Shown: piece after piece, positions 46,519-55,431 of the stretch
Position numbering within the stretch: the first letter of the stretch is position 1
Layout of the letters: the number at the start of each line of letters is the position of its first letter
Assembly: GCF_000379125.1 (NCBI RefSeq)
Contig: NZ_KB900626.1
Span: 3,420,667 to 3,484,666, forward strand
Direction of reading: 5' to 3'
Source of the DNA: Methylosinus sp. LW4
Lineage (GTDB): Bacteria > Pseudomonadota > Alphaproteobacteria > Rhizobiales > Beijerinckiaceae
DNA: 64,000 nt
Program-made: the position numbers and the translations under genes
The notes under the pieces: generated by a model
What the model was told of the DNA's origin: nothing
Database searches by the model: none
Seen by the model: only the letters and a program-made list of their open reading frames with translations

Positions 46519-47670
46519 TCAGGCGGCGGCTCTCGAGAGGCCGCGCAGCGTGATGAGCAGCGGCTCGAGAATATGCGCGGCGAGATGGCGCGCCACGGGC
46601 GCGACGACGCCGTCGCCGGTGAGGTGGTAGGCCTCGTTGTAATTGCGCGGCAGCTGGTAATCCTCGGGCAGGCCCATCAGCCGCGCCGTCTCGCGCGCCG
46701 AGATCAATCGCGAGCGCATGCGGCCCTTCTCGACGATCAGCACGATTTGTCGGCTGGAGCCGCCGGCGGGCGTGCGCAGGCACCCGGCGAGATCGTCGAA
46801 ACGCGCCTCGGCGCGCTGAATCTTCTCGCCATCGGCGCCATAGCGCGTGCGGCGATAGAGCGTTCCCACCATGCGCCGCCCGGCGCATTTCGCCGCCTCC
46901 ACCTTGGCGCGATTGAGATCGCTCATCTTGGCGAGCAGCGCTTGCGTCTCCTCGCGATCATGCCAGGCGACGCCCTCCAGCCTGTCGTCGATGAGATCGG
47001 CGAGGCGCGTGTTGCGCGCGGCGGGCGCGGCGAGGCGCCACCAGATCCAATTCTCACGCAGCGCGCGCGGCAGGCGCTCCTGCGCCGTGAGCAGCGCGCG
47101 CGTATGCCAGAGGGGCGAGGGCTCCGCGGTCGTCAGCTCGGCGGGAGCGACGAAATCATCATGCAGCGCGACGATGAACAAGCGCGGCCGCGATTGCGGC
47201 ACGAATATCGCGGCGTCGATCACCAGCGCGCCGAAGCGATAGTTCTCGCCGGCGAGCGCGGAGCAGAGCGCCTCGAAATCCTTTCCGCCATGCGAGGTCA
47301 GCGCGCCGCAGACATTCTCCAGCACCAGCAGCGGCGGATGGCGCCCTTCCTTGCGCAGCGCTTTGACGATCTCGAAAAACGGCCAGAACGTCCCGGAGCG
47401 CTCGCCCTTCAGCCCGGCGCCGGCGCCGGCGAGCGAGAGGTCCTGACAGGGGAAGGAGGCCCAGACGAGATCGGCTCTGCCGGGCAGATCGGCGGTCGTC
47501 ACCTTGCGCACATCGCCGGGGAAGAGTTCCTTATCTCCCCAATTGGCGCGATAGCTCTCGCATTTCTTCAGGTCGAAATCATTGGCGAAGAGGCATCGCC
47601 AGCCCTCGCCGAGCCCGGCGCGCGCCATGCCGCCACCAGCGAAGAATTCGTAATAGCTCGGCTTCTCCAT
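46519..47670 (-). CDS. DNA (cytosine-5)-methyltransferase
   Basis: C5-cytosine methyltransferase, 383 residues. Motif I YYEFFAGGGMARAGL, motif IV SFPCQDLSLAGAGAG with catalytic Cys75, motif VI LVLENVCGAL, motif VIII FVPQSRPRLFIV, and C-terminal motifs ISARETARLMGLPEDY and GDGVVAPVARHLA. The target-recognition region between is not assignable to a sequence. It pairs with vsr downstream; no restriction endonuclease is adjacent, so it looks like a solitary Dcm-like or decayed type II system. Confidence 0.92.
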   Translation of the reverse strand: MEKPSYYEFFAGGGMARAGLGEGWRCLFANDFDLKKCESYRANWGDKELFPGDVRKVTTADLPGRADLVWASFPCQDLSLAGAGAGLKGERSGTFWPFFEIVKALRKEGRHPPLLVLENVCGALTSHGGKDFEALCSALAGENYRFGALVIDAAIFVPQSRPRLFIVALHDDFVAPAELTTAEPSPLWHTRALLTAQERLPRALRENWIWWRLAAPAARNTRLADLIDDRLEGVAWHDREETQALLAKMSDLNRAKVEAAKCAGRRMVGTLYRRTRYGADGEKIQRAEARFDDLAGCLRTPAGGSSRQIVLIVEKGRMRSRLISARETARLMGLPEDYQLPRNYNEAYHLTGDGVVAPVARHLAAHILEPLLITLRGLSRAAA

Positions 47671-47760
47671 GCGCCGAGTCTAGCGCAATTCGACCTTGGG
47701 CGACATGCCTCCGCCCCGGCCCTCCCCTGCTTTCGCGAGAGAGGGGGCGGACTCGGCGCT

Positions 47761-48426
47761 TCATGAAGGTTGCGCGTCGCCTCTGCCGCTTCCCTCTCCC
47801 GCGCGAGCGGGGGAGGGTGAGGGAGGGGGCTCGACGCCCAGCGCCTGCAATTGCGCGCGCTCTTCCGCTGTGAGCGCGGGGGCGGCGCGGCGATTGCGGC
47901 GCGTGGCCGCGAAGATCGCCCAGACGCCGCCGATCAGCGCCAGCGCGGGGGCCGCCCACAGCAGCAGCGTCTCTCGTTTCACCGGCGGGCGCAGCAGCAC
48001 GAAATCGCCGTAGCGCGCCACCACATAATCGCGCACCTCGGCGTCGCTCGCGCCGTCCTTCAGCCGCTCGCGCACGATGACGCGCAGGTCCTTGGCGAGC
48101 GGCGCGTCGGAATCGTCGATCGATTGATTCTGGCAGACGAGGCAGCGCAATTCGCTGGCGATGGCGCGCGCGCGGGCCTCGAGCTTGGGATCGGCGAGCT
48201 TTTCGGAAGGCTCGACGGCGAGAACTGGAGACAGAAGCGCGACGCTGAGCGCGAGTGACAAAAGAAAGGGCGTTCCCCTCTCCCGCTCGCGGGAGAGGGT
48301 GGCTCGACGAAGTCGAGTCGGGTGAGGGTCCGCGCCGAAACCCTCATCCGACCTCGCTTCGCGAGGCCACCTTCTCCCGCGCGCGGGAGAAGGAAGAACG
48401 GAGAGATTCCGCGACATCCGCATCAC
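47761..48426 (-). CDS. ccmH: Cytochrome c maturation protein CcmH with repeat-derived N-terminus
   Basis: CcmH is a membrane-anchored thiol oxidoreductase of the cytochrome c haem-ligation machinery. The functional part has RCLVCQNQSIDDSDAPLAKD with the redox Cys95/Cys98, then a three-helix domain and a C-terminal membrane helix (LLLWAAPALALIGGVWAIF). Its ATG overlaps the ccmF stop (ATGA). Between residues 10 or so and 51 the reading frame passes in frame through an inverted double-hairpin repeat (48277-48393). This splits what looks like an ordinary signal peptide (MRMSRNLSVL joined to LLSLALSVALL). The C-terminal tail is also low-complexity. An internal TTG start after the repeat is conceivable. 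Confidence 0.85.
   Translation of the reverse strand: MMRMSRNLSVLPSPARGRRWPREARSDEGFGADPHPTRLRRATLSRERERGTPFLLSLALSVALLSPVLAVEPSEKLADPKLEARARAIASELRCLVCQNQSIDDSDAPLAKDLRVIVRERLKDGASDAEVRDYVVARYGDFVLLRPPVKRETLLLWAAPALALIGGVWAIFAATRRNRRAAPALTAEERAQLQALGVEPPPSPSPARAGEGSGRGDAQPS
48277..48393. mobile_element. Empty inverted double-hairpin element inside ccmH
   Basis: Two inverted ends of the same family as those around the DUF559 gene: 48277-48331 and 48340-48393, separated by only about 8 bases, with no cargo. Each end again has the two-hairpin layout (CCTCTCCCGC / GCGGGAGAGG, then CTCGACGAAGTCGAG; right end CTCGCTTCGCGAG, then CTTCTCCCGC / GCGGGAGAAG) and the shared GTGAGGGTCC or CCCTCATCCGAC core. 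It keeps the ccmH frame open. Confidence 0.7.
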
Positions 48427-50384
48427 TCCGCCGCCTGTGGCTGCGCAGCCGTGCGGGCGCGGCTGGCGACGCCGATGCGCAGGCGCCGATCGGCGAGCGA
48501 CAATCCGCCGCCGAGCGCCATCACCACGGCGCCGAGCCAGATCAGCAGCACCAGCGGCTTGTAATAGAGCCGCGCGTCCAGCGTTCCGTCCTCATGCTGC
48601 TCGCCGAGCGCGGCATAGACCTGTCCGAGGCCGAGCGTGACGATGCCCGCCTCCGTGCGCGCCATGCGGCGCGCCTGATAGAAGCGCTTCGCCGGCTCGA
48701 TATGCGCGATCGTCTCGCCGCCCTTGCGCAGCGCCATCACGGCGTAGGTCTCCGCGTAATTGGGGCCGGCGCGCGAGGCGATATCCTCGATCACGATCTG
48801 ATAGGGGCCGACCTCTTGGGCGACGCCCGGCTTCATGGCGACGATCTGCTCGACGCCCCAGCCGGTCGCGGCGAGGCCGAGCAGCGACAGCCCCATTCCC
48901 GCATGGGCGATCGAGGTTCCCCAGGCCGAGAGCGGCAGGCCGCGCAAGCGCGCGAGCGCATTGCCTTGCGCGGCGCGTTGCGCAATGTCCGAAAACGCGC
49001 CGACGACGAGATAGACGGCGAGGCCGACGCTGACAATGGAGAGAACCGGCGCGCCATAGAGCGCGCCGAAAGCCGCCAGCGCTACGACGCCCGCCGCAAA
49101 AGCCGCGCGCAGACGCTGCAGCGCTGCGGCGAGATCGCCGCGCTTCCAGGCGAGCATTTGGCCGATCGGCATCAGCAGCACGAGCGGCAGAGCGATCGGG
49201 ATCAAGACGGTGTTGAAGAAAGGCGCGCCGACGGAGATTTTGTCGCCGGTCAGCGCCTCCAGCGCCAGCGGATAGAGCGTGCCGATGACGACGGTCGCGC
49301 AGGCGACCGTCAGCAGCAGATTATTGACGACCAGCGCGCCCTCGCGCGAGATCGGCGCGAAGAGACCGCCCGTCGGCAGAGCGCTGGCGCGAAAAGCGAA
49401 GAGCGCCAGCGCGCCGCCGATGAAGGCGACGAGTATGGCGAGAATGAACACGCCGCGCTCGGGATCGCTGGCGAAGGCGTGCACAGAGGTGAGCACGCCC
49501 GAGCGCACCAGGAATGTGCCGAGCAGCGACAGCGAGAAGGCGAGAATGGAGAGGAAGATCGTCCAGACCTTCAGCGCCTCGCGCTTCTCCATCACCGCCG
49601 CGCAATGCAGCAGCGCCGTGCCGGCGAGCCAGGGCATGAGCGAGGCGTTCTCGACAGGATCCCAGAACCAGAAGCCGCCCCAGCCCAAAGTGTAATAGGC
49701 CCAATACGAGCCCATCGCGATGCCGAGCGTCAGGAATATCCAGGCGGCGAGCGTCCATGGCCGCACGAAGCGCGCCCAGGCGGCGTCTATGCGTCCGCCG
49801 ATCAGCGCCGCAGCGGCGAAGGAGAAGACGATCGAGAAGCCGACATAGCCGAGATAGAGCAGCGGCGGATGAATGGCGAGGCCGGGGTCTTGCAGAATCG
49901 GGTTGAGGTCGCGCCCCTGCCAGGGCGGATCGGCGACGCGCGCGAAAGGATTGGAGGTCAGCAGAATGAAGGCGAGAAAGGCCGCGCCCATCAATCCCTG
50001 CACGGCGAGCGTGTCGGCGCGCAGCAAATCCGGCATGGCGCGCGAGAGCAATGCGATGGCCGCGCCGCAGGAGGAGAGCACCAGCACCCACAGCAGCATG
50101 GAGCCTTCGTGATTTCCCCACACGCCGGAGATTTTATAGATCATCGGCTTCAAGGAGTGGGAGTTCTCGATCACATTGACGAGCGAGAAATCCGAGACGA
50201 CATGCGCGTAGGTGAGCGCGCCATAGGCCGTGGCGACGAGGAGAAATTGCGCCACCGCCACAGGGCGCGCGACGCGCATCAGCGCGACATCGCGCAGCCG
50301 CGCGCCGACGAAGGGAAGAATGGCCTGCGCCAGCGCGAGAGCCAGCGCCAGAACGAGCGCGAAATGGCCGGTCTCGACGATCAT
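48423..50384 (-). CDS. ccmF: Haem lyase CcmF
   Basis: CcmF is the multi-spanning membrane haem lyase core that attaches haem to apocytochrome c. 653 residues with about 14-15 helices; features ISGVWGNHEGSMLLWVLVLS near the N-terminus and the WWD haem-handling segment GWGGFWFWDPVENASLMPWL, plus histidines in the flanking loops. The stop overlaps the ccmH ATG. In many genomes ccmG lies between ccmF and ccmH; here it is missing. A family B palindrome separates it from ccmE. Confidence 0.95.
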   Translation of the reverse strand: MIVETGHFALVLALALALAQAILPFVGARLRDVALMRVARPVAVAQFLLVATAYGALTYAHVVSDFSLVNVIENSHSLKPMIYKISGVWGNHEGSMLLWVLVLSSCGAAIALLSRAMPDLLRADTLAVQGLMGAAFLAFILLTSNPFARVADPPWQGRDLNPILQDPGLAIHPPLLYLGYVGFSIVFSFAAAALIGGRIDAAWARFVRPWTLAAWIFLTLGIAMGSYWAYYTLGWGGFWFWDPVENASLMPWLAGTALLHCAAVMEKREALKVWTIFLSILAFSLSLLGTFLVRSGVLTSVHAFASDPERGVFILAILVAFIGGALALFAFRASALPTGGLFAPISREGALVVNNLLLTVACATVVIGTLYPLALEALTGDKISVGAPFFNTVLIPIALPLVLLMPIGQMLAWKRGDLAAALQRLRAAFAAGVVALAAFGALYGAPVLSIVSVGLAVYLVVGAFSDIAQRAAQGNALARLRGLPLSAWGTSIAHAGMGLSLLGLAATGWGVEQIVAMKPGVAQEVGPYQIVIEDIASRAGPNYAETYAVMALRKGGETIAHIEPAKRFYQARRMARTEAGIVTLGLGQVYAALGEQHEDGTLDARLYYKPLVLLIWLGAVVMALGGGLSLADRRLRIGVASRARTAAQPQAAE

Positions 50385-50415
50385 ATCGCCTCCTCGCGGT
50401 GGGTGTGAAGGAGAG

Positions 50416-50471
50416 CGAGCCTGAAGGCTCGCGGTCCGGTGCGGGCCTCGGACCGCGAGCCTTCAGGCTCG
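50416..50471. repeat. Palindromic repeat, family B copy 2
   Basis: Identical 22-base inverted arms (50416-50437, 50450-50471) to the copies at 35161 and 50975, in the ccmE-ccmF junction. Likely forms an mRNA hairpin within the ccm transcript. Confidence 0.85.
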
Positions 50472-50499
50472 CATCGGCGACGATCGTCGGCGAGCCGCG

Positions 50500-50946
50500 T
50501 CATTTCTTCGTCCCTTCGCCCTGCCACACGCCCTGCTTCTTCAGCGAGTCGGCGACCTCGCGCGGCATGTAGCGCTCGTCGTGCTTGGCCAGCACGCTAT
50601 CGGCGCGAAAGGCGCCGTCGGCGCCGAGCGTTCCATCGACGACGACGCCCTGTCCCTCGCGGAACAGGTCCGGCAGCAGGCCCTTATAGGCGACGCCGAG
50701 ATCGGCGGTTCTGTCGGTGACGGTGAAAGCGACATTGCGGTCGTCGCCGCGCTGCACAGAGCCTTCCTTCACCAGTCCGCCGATGCGCAGCCGCGTCCCT
50801 GGCGCGACATGCTTTTGCGCGAGCTCTGCAGGCGAATAGAAGAACACGATATTGTCGCGCAGCGCGAACAGCGCCAGCCCGACGGCGACGGCGAGAACCG
50901 CGAGCGCGCCGGAGATGAGCGCGAGCCTCTTGCCCTTGCGAGTCAT
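50500..50946 (-). CDS. ccmE: Cytochrome c maturation haem chaperone CcmE
   Basis: Periplasmic membrane-anchored haem chaperone, 148 residues. N-terminal anchor (about 9-28), then the OB-fold with [12 protein letters not shown] and the haem-binding His122 in [12 protein letters not shown] (HxxxY motif). It is on the same strand between ccmI and ccmF, with a family B palindrome on each side. Confidence 0.95.
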   Translation of the reverse strand: MTRKGKRLALISGALAVLAVAVGLALFALRDNIVFFYSPAELAQKHVAPGTRLRIGGLVKEGSVQRGDDRNVAFTVTDRTADLGVAYKGLLPDLFREGQGVVVDGTLGADGAFRADSVLAKHDERYMPREVADSLKKQGVWQGEGTKK

Positions 50947-50974
50947 TGGTCTTCCACCTGATTGGCGCCGAGAG

Positions 50975-51027
50975 CGAGCCTGAAGGCTCGCGGTCCAACC
51001 GCCTCGGACCGCGAGCCTTCAGGCTCG
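50975..51027. repeat. Palindromic repeat, family B copy 3
   Basis: Same 22-base inverted arms (50975-50996, 51006-51027) with a 9-base spacer, in the ccmI-ccmE junction. Confidence 0.85.
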
Positions 51028-51057
51028 CATCGATTGCGCGCGTCATTCGTCATTGCG

Positions 51058-52164
51058 TCAACCTCCAACGCCCAATTCGCGCGCCAGCGCATCGACGCGG
51101 GCGAGACCATCCTTGTCCTGCGCCAGCGCCTTGTGGGCGCCGTCGAGCGCGGTCTTGGCCTTTTCCGTCTCGGCCAGCACGCTATAGGCGCGAATCAGCC
51201 GCAGCCAGCCCTCGACATCGGCGCCGTCCTGCTCGAGCTTGCCGCGCAGCCGCTCCACCATCGTGCGAATGGCGTCCATTCGCTGCGCCTCGGGCATTGC
51301 GGCGATCTTCGCGCCTTCCTCGCTCGCCGGCGCGGATTCGGGCGCGGGCGCGCTGCGCAATTGCGCGAGCAGCGCCTCGACGCGCGGACGCCAGGGGGCG
51401 TCGGCCGGGCCGTCGGAGACGAGCTTGGTCCAAATGTCTTCGGCCTTCTCGCGCGCGCCGGTCTGCGCCGCCTCGAGGCCGAGGTAGAAGCGCGCCATGG
51501 CGGACTGCGGATCGAGCGCGAGCGCCGCCTCGAACTCGCGCATGGCCTGCGGCGTCACGCGGCCTTCGGAGGCCAGCACGCGGGCTTCGCCGAGCGCATT
51601 GTGGCGATGCGGCGTCGGCCCCAGCAGGCGCAGCGCCTTCTCATAGGCGTCGGCGGCGTCCGCCGCGCGGCCGTTGCGCAGATAGAAGGGGGCGATCACC
51701 TCATAGCCGCGGCCATCCTCGGGATGCTCGGCGAGATGCGCCTCTATGCGCGCCACGGCGGTCGCTATGTCGGTGTGGCCGGGCTTGGCCTCGAGCCGCG
51801 CCTCGAGCGACGCGTCCGGCAGATCGGGGCGGCCGAGCTTGCCATAGAGCAGCAGCGCGAGAGCGGGGATCAGAATGATCGCGCTCGCCGCCGCGACAAT
51901 GGCGTTGCGGCGGGAGGTGGCGGCGGCGCCGGCGCTCGCGCCGCGGGCGCGCAGCAGGCGGCGGGCGGCCTCGGTCCGCGCGGTCTCGGCGTCGGCGGCG
52001 GACAGGCGCCCTTCGGCGCTCTCGCGCGCGATCTCGGCGATCTGCTCCTCGAAAAAGGCGATGTCGGTGGCGGCGGCGTCGGCGACGCCGCTTTTGCGGG
52101 CGAGCGGCCACAGCACGCTCATGACTGCGGCGCCGGTCAGTAGAGCGAAGATAAGCCAGATCAT
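51058..52164 (-). CDS. ccmI: Cytochrome c maturation protein CcmI (CycH)
   Basis: Apocytochrome chaperone that feeds c-type apocytochromes to CcmF/CcmH. 368 residues with two membrane helices (about 1-20 and 87-110), a cytoplasmic leucine-zipper-like loop between (FFEEQIAEIARESAEGRLSA), and a periplasmic TPR region (APFYLRNGRAADAADAYEKA, then EFEAALALDPQSAMARFYLG). First gene of the ccmI-ccmE-ccmF-ccmH group. Confidence 0.9.
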   Translation of the reverse strand: MIWLIFALLTGAAVMSVLWPLARKSGVADAAATDIAFFEEQIAEIARESAEGRLSAADAETARTEAARRLLRARGASAGAAATSRRNAIVAAASAIILIPALALLLYGKLGRPDLPDASLEARLEAKPGHTDIATAVARIEAHLAEHPEDGRGYEVIAPFYLRNGRAADAADAYEKALRLLGPTPHRHNALGEARVLASEGRVTPQAMREFEAALALDPQSAMARFYLGLEAAQTGAREKAEDIWTKLVSDGPADAPWRPRVEALLAQLRSAPAPESAPASEEGAKIAAMPEAQRMDAIRTMVERLRGKLEQDGADVEGWLRLIRAYSVLAETEKAKTALDGAHKALAQDKDGLARVDALARELGVGG

Positions 52165-52221
52165 GGCCCGGCTGTTTAGAGGGAATCCGACTGAGAGGGA
52201 AGGGAGATAGAATTTCCCGCC

Positions 52222-53643
52222 TCACCCGGCGCGTAGAGAAGCGTAAGCTTCGAGCGCTCTTTTCCGCGCCGCGGCGTGATCGACGATGGGCCGCGGATAG
52301 GTCTCGCCGAGAGCAATCCCCGCTTGGCGCAGCGCGCGCTCCGGCGCGGCCCAGGGCTTGTGAATATATTTCGCCTCGAGCCGCGCCAGCTCGGGGACGA
52401 AGCGGCGGACAAAGGCGCCGTCGGGATCGAATTTCTCGCCCTGCAGCACGGGATTGAAGATGCGGAAATATGGCGCGGCGTCGGCGCCGCAGCCGGCGAC
52501 CCATTGCCAATTGCCGGAATTATCGGCGAGATCGGCGTCGACCAGCGTGTCCCAGAACCAGCGTTCGCCCTCCCGCCAGGGCAGCAGGAGATGCTTCACC
52601 AGAAAGGAGGCGGCCACCATGCGCAGCCGATTGTGCATGAAGCCGGTCCGCCACAGCTGGCGCATGGCGGCGTCGACCAGCGGATAGCCGGTCTCGCCCT
52701 TCTTCCAGGCTTCGAGCGCGCCTGCGTCATTCGCCCAGGGGAAGCGCGCGAAGGATTTATCGAGCGGCGCCTTCGGCATATCGGGATGGGCGGCGAGCAG
52801 ATGGTGACAAAATTCCCGCCAGCCGAGCTCGCGCAGAAAGGCGAGGCGCCCCGCCTCGGGCGCGGCGGCGGTCGCGCTCCAAATCTGCATCGGCGAAATC
52901 TCGCCCCAATGGAGATGCGGCGAGAGGCGCGAGGCGCCGTCCTTCGCAGGAAAATCCCGCAGCAGAGCATAGGCGCCTATGCCGTCGCGCAGAAAATCGT
53001 CGAGGCGCCGCTGCGCGCCGGCCTCGCCCGGCCGCCAGCTCTCGCGCAGGCCCTCCGCCCAATCCGGCGCCTTCGGCTGCAGCCGCCAATCGGCGAGCCG
53101 ATCGCTCGCGGGGGCGGGCGCGGCTTGGAGCTTCTTTGGCGCGGGCAGAGGCGGCGCCGGCTGCAGACGCTCGGCGAGCGCGCGCCAGAAGGGCGTGAAG
53201 ACGCGGAAGGGCTTCCCCTGCGCATTGCAGACCGAGCCGGGCTCGGCGAGCAGAGCGCCGGCGAAGCTTCGCGTCGTGACGCCGCGCTCGCGCAGCTTCG
53301 CCTCTAGCTCCGCGTCGCGATCTGTCGCCCAGGGCTCATAGATGCGGTTGCAATAGACGGCGGCGGCGCCGGTCTCCGCGACGAGGCGCGAGAGCTCCGC
53401 CTGCGCGTCGCCGCGCCGCAATGTCAGCGGCGCGCCGCGCTTCTCGAGATCGCGCGAGAGGGCGGCGAGGCTCTCGTGCAGCCACCAGCGGGAGGCGCCG
53501 CCGAGCCGCCATTCGCCGCCTTCTTCCTCATCGAGAATGAAGGCGGGGATCAGCGGCGCGCCGGAGGCGACGGCGGCGCTCAGGGCGCGATTATCGGTGA
53601 GCCGAAGGTCGCGCCGAAACCAGATGATGGCCGGCGCGCTCAA
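52222..53643 (-). CDS. phrB: Deoxyribodipyrimidine photolyase
   Basis: Light-driven repair of cyclobutane pyrimidine dimers, FAD plus an antenna cofactor. 473 residues: N-terminal PHR domain IIWFRRDLRLTDNRAL, and FAD domain with RLSPHLHWGEISPMQIW, MRQLWRTGFMHNRLRMVAAS, and FWDTLVDADLADNSGNWQWV, the CPD photolyase signatures. GTG and ATG options are not an issue at 53643. It is 4 bases downstream of the permease stop and probably co-transcribed. Confidence 0.93.
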   Translation of the reverse strand: MSAPAIIWFRRDLRLTDNRALSAAVASGAPLIPAFILDEEEGGEWRLGGASRWWLHESLAALSRDLEKRGAPLTLRRGDAQAELSRLVAETGAAAVYCNRIYEPWATDRDAELEAKLRERGVTTRSFAGALLAEPGSVCNAQGKPFRVFTPFWRALAERLQPAPPLPAPKKLQAAPAPASDRLADWRLQPKAPDWAEGLRESWRPGEAGAQRRLDDFLRDGIGAYALLRDFPAKDGASRLSPHLHWGEISPMQIWSATAAAPEAGRLAFLRELGWREFCHHLLAAHPDMPKAPLDKSFARFPWANDAGALEAWKKGETGYPLVDAAMRQLWRTGFMHNRLRMVAASFLVKHLLLPWREGERWFWDTLVDADLADNSGNWQWVAGCGADAAPYFRIFNPVLQGEKFDPDGAFVRRFVPELARLEAKYIHKPWAAPERALRQAGIALGETYPRPIVDHAAARKRALEAYASLRAG

Positions 53644-53647
53644 CGCC

Positions 53648-55123
53648 TCACCTGCGGCGGGTGCGCAGGCTGCCGTAGAAATAATAGAGCGCGAGCCCGG
53701 CCGCCATCCAGACGAAGAGGCGGATCCAGGTTTCGATCGGCAGCGCGCCCATCAGCGCGAGACAGGAGAAAATGCCGCAAATCGGCACCCATGGAATGCC
53801 CGGCGCGCGGAAGGGGCGATGCAGCTCCGGGCTCTTGCGACGCAAATAGAGCACGGCGCCGCAGACGAGCGCGAAAGCGGAGAGCGTGCCGATCGACACC
53901 ATTTCGTCGAGGATCTCGATGGGGAACAGGCCGGCGGCGATCGCCACCAGCACGCCGACGACGATCTGGCTGATCGCCGGGGTCTTATAGACCGGGTGCA
54001 GCCTGGCGAAGACGGAGGGCAGCATGCGGTCATGCGCCATGGAGTAGAAGACTCGCGTCTGGCCGAAGAGCAGCGCCAGAATGACGGTGGTGAGGCCGGC
54101 CAGCGCGCCGATCTTGACCGTCCACGCCATCCAGGAGGCGCCGGTGGCGTCCATCGCCACGGCGATCGGGTCCGGCACATTGAGCGCCGTGTAGGAGACG
54201 ACGCCCGTCGCCACGCCGGCGACGCCGATGAACAGCACGGTGCAGATGGCGAGCGAGCCGATGATGCCGATCGGCACGTCGCGCTGCGGCAGCTTGGCTT
54301 CCTGCGCCGCCGTCGAGACCGCGTCGAAGCCGATATAGGAGAAGAAGACGACGGAGGCGCCGCGCAGCACGCCGCTCCAGCCGTAATGGCCGAATTCGCC
54401 GGTGTTCTCGGGCACGAAAGGCGTCCAATGCGCCGTGTCGATATGGGAGACGCCGAAGAAAATAACGATCAGCACCACGCCGAGCTTCACGAAGACGATG
54501 AAATTATTGAACATGGAGGATTCGTGCGTGCCGCGCGCCAAGAGCAGCGAGAGCGCCAGTATCACCAGAGCCGCCGGCAGGTTGAAGAATCCATGGCCGG
54601 CCGCGGCGCCGACATGGCCGGCTTCCGAGAAATAGGCCGTCGTCCATTGTGGCGGCAAATCTATGCCGATTCCATGCAGCACGCGGTTGAAATAGCCCGC
54701 CCAGCCGACCGCCACTGTCGCCGCGCCGAGCCCATATTCGAGCACGAGATCCCAGCCGATGATCCAGGCGAAAACCTCGCCGAGCGTGGCGTATGTGTAG
54801 GTGTAGGCGCTGCCCGAGACGGGGATGAGCGCGGCGAGCTCCGAATAGCAGAGCGCGACGAAGGCGCAGGCGAGGCCGGCGAGCGCGAAGGAGATGACGA
54901 CGCCCGGCCCGGCGAATTTCGCCGCGACCGTGCCGGTGAGCACGAAAATGCCGGCGCCGATGATGCCGCCTATGCCGAGCGCGGTGAGCGAGACCGGCCC
55001 GAGGGCGCGCGCGAAATTGCCGCCTTCCTCTATGTGATTTTCAGCGAGAATTTCGTCTACGCTCTTGCGCGCGAAAAAATTGCGCGTCGGCGCGCGCGCG
55101 CCGGTCGTCGTGTCTTGCACCAC
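53648..55123 (-). CDS. APC-family amino acid permease
   Basis: Inner-membrane amino acid/cation permease of the APC superfamily, close in layout to cationic amino acid transporters; 491 residues with 12 or more helices. N-terminal FFARKSVDEILAEN, then LTALGIGGIIGAGIFVLTGT, the unwound TM1 substrate site, CYSELAALIPVSGSAYTYTY and FVFFSYIGFDAVSTAAQE-like TM6. Start GTG 55123 or the next GTG at 55120. Substrate is not defined by sequence. Confidence 0.88.
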   Translation of the reverse strand: MVQDTTTGARAPTRNFFARKSVDEILAENHIEEGGNFARALGPVSLTALGIGGIIGAGIFVLTGTVAAKFAGPGVVISFALAGLACAFVALCYSELAALIPVSGSAYTYTYATLGEVFAWIIGWDLVLEYGLGAATVAVGWAGYFNRVLHGIGIDLPPQWTTAYFSEAGHVGAAAGHGFFNLPAALVILALSLLLARGTHESSMFNNFIVFVKLGVVLIVIFFGVSHIDTAHWTPFVPENTGEFGHYGWSGVLRGASVVFFSYIGFDAVSTAAQEAKLPQRDVPIGIIGSLAICTVLFIGVAGVATGVVSYTALNVPDPIAVAMDATGASWMAWTVKIGALAGLTTVILALLFGQTRVFYSMAHDRMLPSVFARLHPVYKTPAISQIVVGVLVAIAAGLFPIEILDEMVSIGTLSAFALVCGAVLYLRRKSPELHRPFRAPGIPWVPICGIFSCLALMGALPIETWIRLFVWMAAGLALYYFYGSLRTRRR

Positions 55124-55431
55124 GAGGAGATCCCTTCTTCCGCAATCGGCGCTCGCGCGAAAGCGCGCAGGCCGTGATCGGGCCGCGATTATGGTTGCGC
55201 TGTGAAAAGGTTACAAGAGGCGCAAGCGTGAGCGGCAGGGTGATCGCGCCTTGGGCGGCCTTGTCGCATTTCCGACGTCGGCCGCTCGTCGCGGAAGCGG
55301 CCGAGGGCGCCGGAGCGGCGGAATCTCGCTGTTCGACGCAGAAAAATCGGGCCGCGCGCGGGGGCGGCTCGGTTGTTGCAGGTCTTCGCGCAATCTCCCC
55401 GGCGCCTGGCCGGGCCAGCTGGAGCGGCGCG

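Noticed and set aside
48255..50408. Open frame of about 717 codons on the plus strand
   Set aside because: Antisense to ccmF with low-complexity Arg/Glu/Ala content; ccmF has clear haem-lyase motifs.
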